A DNA stretch of 7,314 nucleotides from Betaproteobacteria bacterium (GCA_005889025.1 VBCZ01000220.1:284-7597), one strand, 5' to 3'. Positions 1 through 5,683 are shown, counted from the first letter of the stretch. Translations and numbers: made by a program. The notes: a model not told the origin generated them from the letters alone.

Positions 1-14
1 CCTTCCAAACGAAA

Positions 15-68
15 ATGGATTCCCGCTGGAGCCTGCCCCCGAATGCTTGAATCGGGGCGGGAATGACG
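15..68 (+). repeat. Dispersed palindromic repeat, long-centre variant, copy 1
   Basis: This element begins ATGGATTCCCGC and ends GCGGGAATGACG. Its centre contains CCCCCGA and TCGGGG arms that can pair around a short loop. A nearly identical copy lies at 4954-5008, differing by one C/T change and one extra G. The outer ends match the ends of the inverted repeats around the GIY-YIG gene at 3142-3493, so these seem to be one family with different centres. The arms are visible in the sequence; family membership is inferred from the shared ends. Confidence 0.85.
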
Positions 69-88
69 AGAATGGTTCGTGCACGACG

Positions 89-166
89 CTGGATTTCTAG
101 TGAGCATGCGTTCGGCCAGCTCAGGGCAGGCTCCGAGCGTAGTCGAAGGGCGGGAATGACGAGAAT
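89..166 (+). repeat. Composite repeat, degenerate left end
   Basis: The right end, GCGGGAATGACGAGAAT (150-166), is identical to 57-73, the right end of the first repeat plus its flank. The centre (about 118-149) holds a different body, CTCAGGGCAGGCTCCGAGCG followed by TAGTCGAAGG, a motif I recall from other proteobacterial intergenic repeats. The left end is only weakly preserved (TGGATTTC near 90-97). It lies just downstream of the phosphatase gene, where a terminator might be expected. I see no clear stem followed by a T-run there. Confidence 0.6.
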
Positions 167-200
167 TTTTTCGTACATGGCGAGAACTATCCGCGCGCGC

Positions 201-1031
201 CTACGTCGGCTTCTTTCCCTTCCACCGCTGCAGCCAGCTGCCGGTCGGCAGGAACTCGAGGGGGACGCGCACCAGGACGACTGAAATATTGTCGCGTCCG
301 CCGTTCTGATTGGCGACGTCGATGAGCTCCGCGGCTGCCTCGGCGAGATCGCTCCGCTTGGCCGCCACGATCCCGCGTATGGTATCGCCGTCGACCATGT
401 CGGTCAGTCCATCGGAGCACAGCAAATAAATATCTTCGGCCTCGATCCGATATTCCGAAATGTCCGGAGGGACCACGGCTTCGATGCCCAGCGCTCGCGT
501 GACGAGGTTCTTGTTGAGCGAGTACTTGGCCTGCTCCTGCGTCAACATGCCGCTGTCGATCTGCTCCTGTAACAGCGAATGGTCGTGCGTGAGCTGTTCG
601 AATTTGTCGGCGCGCAGCCGGTAGCAGCGTGAGTCGCCGATGTGCCCGATGCTGACCCGGTTTTCCTGAAAGACCGTCGCGACCAGCGTGGTGCCCATGC
701 CGGCGCACTCGGGCCGAGCCTGTGCCGCTTCGTAGATGCCCTTGTTGGCCAACGCAATGTGTTGCTGCAAGAGGAGAGCGGCGTGGGTGAGTCCGCTGGC
801 AACATCGACTTTGAACAGCTCTCGCCCGGATCTGAGCTCCTGGAGCATGCCCTTGCTGATGACGTTGACGGCGATGCCGCTCGCGACTTCGCCCGCGCTG
901 TAGCCGCCCATGCCATCGGCAAGCACCGCCAAGCCTGATTCGCCGTCGACGAACAACGAGTCCTCGTTGTGCGTGCGCACCATCCCCGGATGCGAGAGGC
1001 TGGCGATGTCGAGAGGCGAACGAGCAGCCAT
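201..1031 (-). CDS. PP2C-family (Stp/PrpC-type) Ser/Thr protein phosphatase
   Basis: This is a metal-dependent phosphatase expected to remove phosphate from Ser/Thr residues, usually opposing Hanks-type kinases in the cytoplasm. All core PP2C motifs are present in order: THNED (20-24), LADGMGG (37-43), GMGTT (111-115), GHIGDSR (130-136), LTHDHS (147-152), TRALG (178-182), CSDGLTDM (205-212) and GGRDNIS (244-250). The metal-ligand Asp residues 24, 39, 207 and 247 are therefore kept. At 276 residues it is a single catalytic domain with no signal peptide or membrane segment. I chose the ATG at 1031 because the protein then begins about 20 residues before THNED, as in relatives. A TTG at 1061 would add ten residues. 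Neither start has a convincing Shine-Dalgarno sequence. No kinase gene is in the window, so the partner is unknown. It lies 169 nt after the TerC gene, same strand. Confidence 0.93.
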   Translation of the reverse strand: MAARSPLDIASLSHPGMVRTHNEDSLFVDGESGLAVLADGMGGYSAGEVASGIAVNVISKGMLQELRSGRELFKVDVASGLTHAALLLQQHIALANKGIYEAAQARPECAGMGTTLVATVFQENRVSIGHIGDSRCYRLRADKFEQLTHDHSLLQEQIDSGMLTQEQAKYSLNKNLVTRALGIEAVVPPDISEYRIEAEDIYLLCSDGLTDMVDGDTIRGIVAAKRSDLAEAAAELIDVANQNGGRDNISVVLVRVPLEFLPTGSWLQRWKGKKPT

Positions 1032-1200
1032 GTCAACGCGACCGGCGCGACTCGGGTTCAATCGTCATGGAAAACGCATGGCCATCGGCCACGAGTGTAC
1101 GCTTTCACCGCCTGGCTGCGCGAGCCGTGCGCCGAGAGCGTCACTCGGGGTGAAACCACCTCGCCATGACCTGTCCGGTCCAGCACTGCACGTACCTCGC

Positions 1201-1890
1201 TCATGCCTTTTTCAGCCGCGCACGCCTGCGGCTCAGCCACACACCGGTGACGACGACGAGCACGAATCCCGCGGCAGGGGCGAACACCGTAGCGTAGGAA
1301 ATATTCGCCGCGATCCATGGCGCTATGGCGGGATCCTCGATCGCCATATCGCCGGCGATATATCCGAGCAGGCCGCCACCGGCCCACACGAGCACCGGGA
1401 AGCGCCCGATGATCCGCATGATGAGCTGACTGCCGAAGACCACGATCGGAATGCTGATGACCAAGCCGAATACGATGAGCGGTACGTTGCCTTTGGCGGC
1501 CGCGGCGACCGCCATGACGTTGTCGAGGCTCATCACCAGATCGGCGACGATGATCGTCCAGATCGCAGAAAGCAAACGATCGCTCGCTTTGACGCTGTGT
1601 TCGCCACCTTCCTCTTCGGCAATCAGCTTGACCCCAATCCACAACAAAAGCGCCCCGCCGATGAGCTTGAGATAGGGATTCACCAACAGACTCATCGCGA
1701 AAAACGTTAGTATCAGGCGCAGCCCGATCGCGCCCAGGACGCCCCACAATATCCCGAGCCGGCGCTGCCGCCGCGACAGATTGCGGCAGGCAAGCGCGAT
1801 CACCACGGCGTTGTCTCCCGACAACAGGATGTTCACCATGATGATCTGTGCGACCGCAATCAGGAACTGCGGCGTCAACCATTCGCTCAT
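1201..1890 (-). CDS. TerC/YjbE-family integral membrane protein
   Basis: This 229-residue protein is mostly hydrophobic, with about seven predicted membrane segments, and has the internal duplication typical of TerC proteins. The first half carries LLSGDNAVV (22-30) and the second half MSLDNVMAV (120-128). The paired Asp-Asn residues (26-27 and 123-124) are the family hallmark and are thought to bind metal. Members are linked to tellurium resistance, manganese export and metal loading of secreted proteins; the substrate here cannot be read from sequence. A charged loop (EEEGGEH, about 92-98) separates the halves, and the C-terminus is a basic tail. The ATG lies 9 nt beyond the sucD stop, so it is probably co-transcribed with sucD. 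I saw no yybP-ykoY-like leader, and there is no room for one before this start. Confidence 0.92.
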   Translation of the reverse strand: MSEWLTPQFLIAVAQIIMVNILLSGDNAVVIALACRNLSRRQRRLGILWGVLGAIGLRLILTFFAMSLLVNPYLKLIGGALLLWIGVKLIAEEEGGEHSVKASDRLLSAIWTIIVADLVMSLDNVMAVAAAAKGNVPLIVFGLVISIPIVVFGSQLIMRIIGRFPVLVWAGGGLLGYIAGDMAIEDPAIAPWIAANISYATVFAPAAGFVLVVVTGVWLSRRRARLKKA

Positions 1891-1899
1891 GGCCTTTCT

Positions 1900-2775
1900 C
1901 TACAGCACCGACGCCAAGAGCTTGCCCATCTCCGCCGGGTTGCGCGTCACCTTGATTCCGGCGGCTTCCATCACCTCGAGCTTCTTCTGCGCCGTTCCCT
2001 TGCCGCCGGAAATGATAGCGCCCGCATGGCCCATCCGCTTTCCGGGAGGCGCGGTCACGCCGGCAATGAATCCGACCACGGGCTTTTTCATGTTGCCCTT
2101 GGCCCATTCTGCCGCGGCCTCTTCGTCGGTGCCGCCAATCTCGCCGATCATGACGACGGCGTCGGTTTCCGGATCGTCGTTGAACAGCCTGAGTATGTCC
2201 AGATGCTTCAGTCCGTTGACCGGGTCGCCGCCGATGCCGACCGCGGTCGATTGTCCGAGATCGATCTCGGTGAGCTGCGCGACCGCCTCGTAGGTGAGCG
2301 TACCCGATCGCGACACGACGCCGATGCGGCCTTTGCGATGGATGTGTCCCGGCATGATGCCGATCTTGATCTCGTCCGGCGTAATCACTCCGGGGCAATT
2401 CGGGCCGAGCAGCAGCGTCTTCTTGCCCTTCATGCGGTACTTGGTGCGAATCATGTCGCGCACCGGAATGCCCTCGGTGATGCAGATCACGAGCTCCAGC
2501 CCGGCATCGACGGCTTCTTCGATCGCACCCGCGGCAAACGGCGGTGGAACATAGATCACGCTCACCGTCGCGCCGGTCGCCCTTTTCGCGTCCGCGACGG
2601 TCGCAAAAATCGGAATCCCCTCGAACTCCTCACCTGCTTTTTTCGGATTGACTCCGGCGACGAAGCAATTCCTTCCATTCGCATAGTCGCGGCACATGCG
2701 GGTATGAAATTGTCCGGTCTTGCCGGTGATGCCCTGCGTGATGACCTTGGTGTTCTTGTCGACAAGGATGCTCAT
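1900..2775 (-). CDS. sucD: Succinyl-CoA synthetase (ADP-forming) alpha subunit
   Basis: The alpha subunit binds CoA and carries the phosphohistidine that links succinyl-CoA cleavage to nucleoside triphosphate synthesis in the TCA cycle. The N-terminal CoA-binding Rossmann domain includes QGITGKTGQFHTRMC (about 14-28) and GVNPKKAG. The ligase domain shows LLGPNCPGVI, VVSRSGTLTYEA, the GEIGGTDEEAA segment and the active-site motif GHAGAIISGGKG. The catalytic His is residue 250, corresponding to His246 in E. coli. At 291 residues it is full length with no frame defects. The ATG has AAGGA about 8 nt upstream. Unusually, its partner sucC is 930 nt away rather than adjacent, with repeats and a nuclease gene between. 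It may therefore need read-through or its own promoter; I saw only weak promoter-like sequence in 2776-2850. Confidence 0.97.
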   Translation of the reverse strand: MSILVDKNTKVITQGITGKTGQFHTRMCRDYANGRNCFVAGVNPKKAGEEFEGIPIFATVADAKRATGATVSVIYVPPPFAAGAIEEAVDAGLELVICITEGIPVRDMIRTKYRMKGKKTLLLGPNCPGVITPDEIKIGIMPGHIHRKGRIGVVSRSGTLTYEAVAQLTEIDLGQSTAVGIGGDPVNGLKHLDILRLFNDDPETDAVVMIGEIGGTDEEAAAEWAKGNMKKPVVGFIAGVTAPPGKRMGHAGAIISGGKGTAQKKLEVMEAAGIKVTRNPAEMGKLLASVL

Positions 2776-2852
2776 GAGTATCTTCCTTATTGCCGTTTCT
2801 TCACGCGAGACTGGAAATCAAGGCAATTGCATAGTAGCGGTCCGGAAGTCCG

Positions 2853-3140
2853 CCGTCATTGCCGCGCGAGTGCGTAGCAGCATTTCCGACTCCTGCCATC
2901 ATTCCCGCGCGAGCGCATAACCGCATTCCGCCTCTCCTGCCGTCATTCCCGCGCAATTTAATTACATAGTCGCATTTCGCCTCTCCTGCCGTCATTCCCG
3001 CGCGAGTGCGATAGCCCCATTCCGCATCTCCTGCCGCATTCCACGCAAGTCCATAGCCGCATTCCGCGCAAGTCCATAGCCGCATTCCGCCTTTCCCGTC
3101 GCATTCCGCGCGAGTGCATAGCCGCATTCCGCCTTTCCTT
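2853..3140. repeat. Degenerate tandem array of CGTCATTCCCGC-type repeats
   Basis: About seven imperfect units start near 2853, 2896, 2940, 2989, 3034, 3057 and 3098, most 43-49 nt apart. A typical unit reads CCGTCATTCCCGCGCGAG, then TGCATAGCCGCATTCCGCC, then TCTCCTG. Two adjacent short units (3034 and 3057) are 23 nt apart and almost identical over CCGCATTCC-x-CGCAAGTCCATAG. The array runs straight into the intact palindrome at 3142, whose first half it resembles, so it probably arose by repeated copying and decay of that element. Together with 2776-2852, which holds only the sucD leader, this accounts for the gene-free stretch before sucD. The minus-strand reading frame across it is repeat-derived and not a credible gene. 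Confidence 0.85.
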
Positions 3141-3141
3141 C

Positions 3142-3169
3142 CGTCATTCCCGCGTAAGCGGGAATCCAT
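3142..3169. repeat. Left inverted repeat of the cassette, palindromic
   Basis: The core is ATTCCCGC (3146-3153), loop GTAA, then GCGGGAAT (3158-3165): a perfect 8-bp stem. The outer end reads CGTCATT and the inner end CCAT. On the minus strand this hairpin starts two bases past the TAA of the nuclease gene, so it may also stabilise or end that transcript. There is no T-run for a classic terminator. Its core resembles the neisserial dRS3 pattern (ATTCCC-N8-GGGAAT), which is a resemblance only. Confidence 0.9.
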
Positions 3170-3170
3170 G

Positions 3171-3464
3171 TTAGAGAATTTCCGTGTACAGATCAGTCCA
3201 GTTCGGATTCGTGCTTTCGATGAGCTCTATTTTCCACAGTCGATTCCATTTCTTGATGTTCTTTTCACGAGCAATCGCCGACTCCACACCGTCGTGCACT
3301 TCGTACCACACCAGCGTATCTAACTTGTACCGGTTGGTGAAACCGGCTACGACCTTCTCGCGATGCTGCGCGATGCGCTGGGGAAGGTTTGACGTCACGC
3401 CAATGTATAGCGTCCCTCGAGGCTGATTTGTCAGAATGTATACGCAAAATTGTTTGGTCACCAC
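3171..3464 (-). CDS. Small GIY-YIG nuclease-domain protein (COG2827-like)
   Basis: This is a single-domain GIY-YIG endonuclease of 97 residues, a normal size for this small family; members cut DNA, but specific roles are mostly unknown. Using the GTG at 3464, the motif residues are VYIL (8-11, catalytic Tyr9), LYIGVT (19-24, Tyr20), LPQRIAQH (27-34, Arg30 and His34), AREKNIKKW (65-73, metal-ligand Glu67) and NPNW (86-89). The set looks complete, so the enzyme is probably active. The frame stays open upstream to 3788, but the extra residues only translate the palindromic repeat (SFPRKRES) and the 42-bp tandem repeat, so I rejected the longer start. A second GTG follows at 3461. A GGGAA inside the repeat lies 6 nt before the first GTG and may act as ribosome binding site. 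The gene sits between sucC and sucD on the same strand and is bounded by inverted repeats. Confidence 0.85.
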   Translation of the reverse strand: MVTKQFCVYILTNQPRGTLYIGVTSNLPQRIAQHREKVVAGFTNRYKLDTLVWYEVHDGVESAIAREKNIKKWNRLWKIELIESTNPNWTDLYTEIL

Positions 3465-3465
3465 A

Positions 3466-3493
3466 ATGGATTCCCGCTTTCGCGGGAATGACG
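3466..3493. repeat. Right inverted repeat of the cassette, palindromic
   Basis: The core is ATTCCCGC (3470-3477), loop TTTC, then GCGGGAAT (3482-3489). As the reverse complement it differs from the left copy only in the loop (GAAA against GTAA). Its inner end is one base from the GTG start of the nuclease, so the repeat supplies the 5' untranslated leader of that gene. Confidence 0.9.
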
Positions 3494-3517
3494 ATGAAGT
3501 GGGCAGACGTAGCCTCC

Positions 3518-3685
3518 GCGAGTCATCGCGTCTTCGCCTGTTTGCGGTCATTGGACACCGCGAGTCGTCGCGTCTTCGCCTGATTGCCGTCGCTGGACAC
3601 TGCGAGTCGTCGCGTCTTCGCATGTTTGCGTTCGCTGGAACCCGGAGTCGTGGGCGTCTTCGTCCGGTTGCAGCCGCTGCTACCG
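3518..3685. repeat. 42-bp tandem repeat, four copies plus a fragment
   Basis: Units begin at 3518, 3560, 3602 and 3644, exactly 42 nt apart, with a degraded partial unit from 3686 to about 3698. The unit starts GCGAGTCGTCGCGTCTTCGC and ends GCTGGACAC. Units 1-3 are closely similar and unit 4 is more diverged. In units 1 and 2 the CGCGA-N4-TCGCG arms can form a short hairpin (first arm begins one base before the unit). Because 42 is a multiple of three, frames stay open on both strands, giving Arg-rich 14-residue repeats that I do not regard as protein. It occupies most of the gap between the sucC stop and the cassette. There are no unique spacers, so it is not a CRISPR array. Confidence 0.88.
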
Positions 3686-3705
3686 TGAGGTCGTCGCGCT
3701 GCGGA

Positions 3706-4827
3706 TTATTTGCTGCTCCCCACAACGTTCTGGCCAGAGCGTTGGCTGGCTGCGGCACCGGCAACGACCTTCTCCGCCCCTCCGCCATGAGACTTACCCC
3801 TCGCGGCGGCGACGACCCTCTCTGCCGCCTCGCCCATGTTGTTTGCGGTGATGATCGGAAGTCCCGACTCCGCGAGTATCTTTCTGCCGAGATCCTCGTT
3901 GGTGCCTTTCATGCGGACAACCAGCGGCACTTGGAGCTTGACTTCGCGCGCTTGAACGCTTCGGTGACCTTCTCGGCCGTGGCTCCGCCTCCCACGTCGA
4001 GAAAATTCGCCGGCTCGCCGCCGTAGAGCTTGATCGTATCCATGGTAGCCATCGCCAGTCCTGCGCCGTTGACCAGGCAGCCGATATCGCCGTCGAGCGA
4101 TATGTAAGACAGGTCGTACTTCGAGGCCTCGATTTCGGCGGGATCTTCTTCGTCCAGATCGCGCATCTCGACGATGTCCGGATGGCGGAACAGCGCATTC
4201 GCGTCGAAATTGAGCTTGGCGTCGAGCGCGATGGCCTTTCCGTCGCCGGTAAGGATCAGCGGGTTGATCTCGGCCAGCGAAGCGTCGGTTTGGTCGAAAG
4301 CGCGGTAGAGTCCCTGCAGCACTGTGCGCGCTTGCGCCAGGCTGGCTTCGGGAATTCCGATCTTCCGCGCGACGTCATCGGCCTCCTTGTCGTTAAGGCC
4401 CGTCGCAGGATCGATAACGACCTTGTGGATTTTCTCTGGAGTCTTCGCGGCGACCTCTTCGATGTCCATGCCGCCTTCGGAGCTGGCCATGATCGCGACC
4501 TTCTGCGTGGCGCGGTCGGTGACGGCGGCGACGTAGTACTCCTTCTTGATGTCGGCGCCGTCTTCGATCAGCAGGCGGCGCACCTTCTGTCCTTCGGGCC
4601 CGGTCTGGTGAGTCTTCAGCTGCATCCCGAGGATCTCGCCGGACAGCTTCTTCACCTCGTCGAGCGCGCCCCCCCGCATGGATCTGCGCCTTGACCACCA
4701 CGACAGGCCGGTTGAGCGTTTCTGCCGCCTTGACCGCTTCGTCGACCGAGAACGCCGGAATGCCGCGCGGCGTCGGCACGCCGAAGCGGCGCAGAATTTC
4801 CTTGCCTTGATATTCGTGGATCTTCAC
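3706..4827 (-). pseudogene. sucC: Succinyl-CoA synthetase beta subunit, two internal deletions
   Basis: The beta subunit binds nucleotide through an ATP-grasp fold and pairs with SucD. The GTG start at 4827 has GGAG 5 nt upstream, and the protein opens KIHEYQGKEILRRFGVPTPRG. The frame is kept to AQIHAGG (near 4670), then continues in another frame from GGALDEVKKL through the well-conserved middle (EYYVAAVTDR, MASSEGGMDIEEVA, EINPLI, NALFRHPDI, LDGDIGCLVNGAGLAMATMD, FLDVGGGAT) to TEAFK (near 3950). It then returns to the first frame at REVKLQVPLVVRMKGTNEDLG and ends in VVAAARGK plus a 28-residue tail. Compared from memory with E. coli SucC, about 32 nt are missing in the glycine loop (RGKAGGVK region) and about 97 nt around the NIFGGI-x-RCD motif. 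As written it cannot encode an active enzyme. Conservation elsewhere is excellent, so sequence or assembly error is a real alternative. Confidence 0.88.
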
Positions 4828-4889
4828 GCGGACTCCGGTATCGACGTCTGGCCGCTAGTGTGGTGTGTCGCAAGTTCGTTGCATTAATT

Positions 4890-4939
4890 GCCGTCATTCC
4901 GGCCAAGCCCGCGGAGCCGGGCACGAGCCGGAATCCATT
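4890..4939. repeat. Dispersed palindromic repeat, CCGGC variant
   Basis: It begins GCCGTCATTCCGGC and ends GCCGGAATCCATTT. The arms ATTCCGGC (4896-4903) and GCCGGAAT (4927-4934) are perfect inverted 8-mers around a GC-rich centre. The CGTCATT and AATCCAT ends match those of the cassette repeats, but the core is CCGGC rather than CCCGC. It is head-to-head with the next element, at 4954-5008, in the gap between sucC and the DUF2889 gene. Confidence 0.8.
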
Positions 4940-4953
4940 TATTTTCAAAGCCA

Positions 4954-5008
4954 ATGGATTCCCGTTGGAGCCTGCCCCCGAATGCTTGAATCGGGGGCGG
5001 GAATGACG
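4954..5008. repeat. Dispersed palindromic repeat, long-centre variant, copy 2
   Basis: This is nearly identical to 15-68, about 4.9 kb away, with one base change in the left arm (CCCGT against CCCGC) and one extra G in the right arm. Here the CCCCCGA and TCGGGGG arms are fully complementary. It sits just downstream of the DUF2889 stop and upstream of sucC, so it could affect mRNA stability or read-through between them. No T-run follows. Confidence 0.85.
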
Positions 5009-5049
5009 GCAAGAAATATGTCGCGAATTTCTGCTTGAGAAGACACGTT

Positions 5050-5595
5050 CTACGCTGCGCTACGGTACCAACGCGGGTAATATTCGCGCACGGTGTCGGT
5101 GGTCGTCTCGAGCGCGTGGCAGCGATCGAGCTGGAAAGGCTTCGTTCCATCGGCGGCGATCTCGCTGTGCAGCCCGGCGAACATCTGGATTGCCGCAGTC
5201 GGCATTTGCGCGAGCATCTCGCTGATGTGGCTGCAACCCTTGATGCCGCCCATCGTATCGTTGACGGTCTTGCGGAAACCCTTCAGCAGATTCGCGCCGA
5301 CCAGCCTGGCGTACGCGGGCTCAATGAGGTCGCAGGCTGCCGGGTAAGGCATCTCGTCGGTCTTCACTTCGATCGAGCGGATCAGATAGTCGCCGTCGAT
5401 CGTGACGCGCGCCCACATGTCGTGCACGCCTTCGCCTGCCTTCCGCACGCCGGTCAGCAGCGCGTAGTCATGATCCTTGATATCGGTCAGATGCGCCTCG
5501 ATGTCGAACAACCCATCGCTGCGCTGGAAGACTTCGAAAGAAACCCGGCGGGTATGCAGGCGCGTACGGTCGACGGTCAAAGGGGAAAGCGGCAT
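5050..5595 (-). CDS. DUF2889 family protein
   Basis: The 181-residue protein matches my memory of the DUF2889 family, which has no assigned function. Family-like segments are LHTRRVSFEVFQRSDGLFDIEAHL (13-36), HDMWARVTID (58-67), GGIKGCSHISEML (116-128) and KPFQLDRCHAL (152-162), ending in YYPRWY. The kept His58, Cys121, His123, Cys159 and His160 could suggest metal binding, but that is inference. There is no signal peptide or membrane segment. The ATG at 5595 gives a family-like N-terminus, though no clear ribosome binding site precedes it. In Burkholderiales, as I recall, this gene lies just upstream of sucC on the same strand, as here. The gap to sucC is 222 nt and holds two inverted palindromic repeats. 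It is divergent from glpK across 159 nt. Confidence 0.85.
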   Translation of the reverse strand: MPLSPLTVDRTRLHTRRVSFEVFQRSDGLFDIEAHLTDIKDHDYALLTGVRKAGEGVHDMWARVTIDGDYLIRSIEVKTDEMPYPAACDLIEPAYARLVGANLLKGFRKTVNDTMGGIKGCSHISEMLAQMPTAAIQMFAGLHSEIAADGTKPFQLDRCHALETTTDTVREYYPRWYRSAA

Positions 5596-5657
5596 GGGAG
5601 GCTTCGGACGGGCGGCAATTCCCGAACAAACGCAGATAGAATGCAGAACACGTTATT

Positions 5658-5673
5658 TTACGCGGCGGCGTAA
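5658..5673. promoter_or_regulatory. Perfect inverted repeat in the glpK/DUF2889 divergent gap
   Basis: TTACGC (5658-5663), loop GGCG, GCGTAA (5668-5673). It lies about 80 nt before glpK and 60 nt before the DUF2889 start, a plausible operator site for a dimeric regulator or an mRNA hairpin. Just upstream, TAGAAT (5637-5642) matches five of six -10 bases, but I see no matching -35 box. No regulator gene is visible. Confidence 0.3.
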
Positions 5674-5683
5674 CAAGCCACAA

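Larger units (their letters stand above)
3142..3493 (-). mobile_element. Putative GIY-YIG nuclease cassette bounded by 28-bp inverted repeats
   Basis: The two ends, 3142-3169 and 3466-3493, are inverted copies matching at 27 of 28 positions, and each is also an internal palindrome. The nuclease ORF (3171-3464) fills the whole interior, leaving one base at each side. The block lies between sucC and sucD, genes that are normally contiguous, which suggests insertion. I could see no target-site duplication; the bases just outside the ends differ. The borders and the fit are directly visible. That the block moves as a unit is inference. The layout resembles REP elements with a linked RAYT gene, but with a GIY-YIG nuclease in place of a transposase. 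Confidence 0.5.

Noticed and set aside
201..1061. TTG start at 1061 for the phosphatase
   Set aside because: Possible, but the ATG at 1031 gives the usual short N-terminus and neither site has a ribosome binding site; kept as alternative.
1058..2398. 446-codon minus-strand frame across sucD and terC
   Set aside because: Low-complexity Arg/Gly-rich shadow in another frame of two clearly conserved genes.
2801..3169. 122-codon minus-strand frame
   Set aside because: It is a translation of the tandem repeat array (recurrent GGMRL and RGND units) with no independent protein features.
3518..3698. CRISPR array
   Set aside because: The 42-bp units are contiguous with no unique spacers, and no cas genes are seen.
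3465..3788. N-terminal extension of the GIY-YIG protein to 3788
   Set aside because: The added residues translate the palindromic repeat (SFPRKRES) and the Arg-rich 42-bp repeat and run into the sucC 3' end; the domain starts right after the GTG at 3464.
3436..4026. 196-codon plus-strand frame
   Set aside because: Its first part is the 42-bp repeat and the rest is antisense to sucC.
4660..4685. Programmed frameshift in sucC at the G7 run
   Set aside because: A frameshift could not restore the missing glycine-loop residues, and a second unrelated lesion is present; deletion or artefact explains it better.
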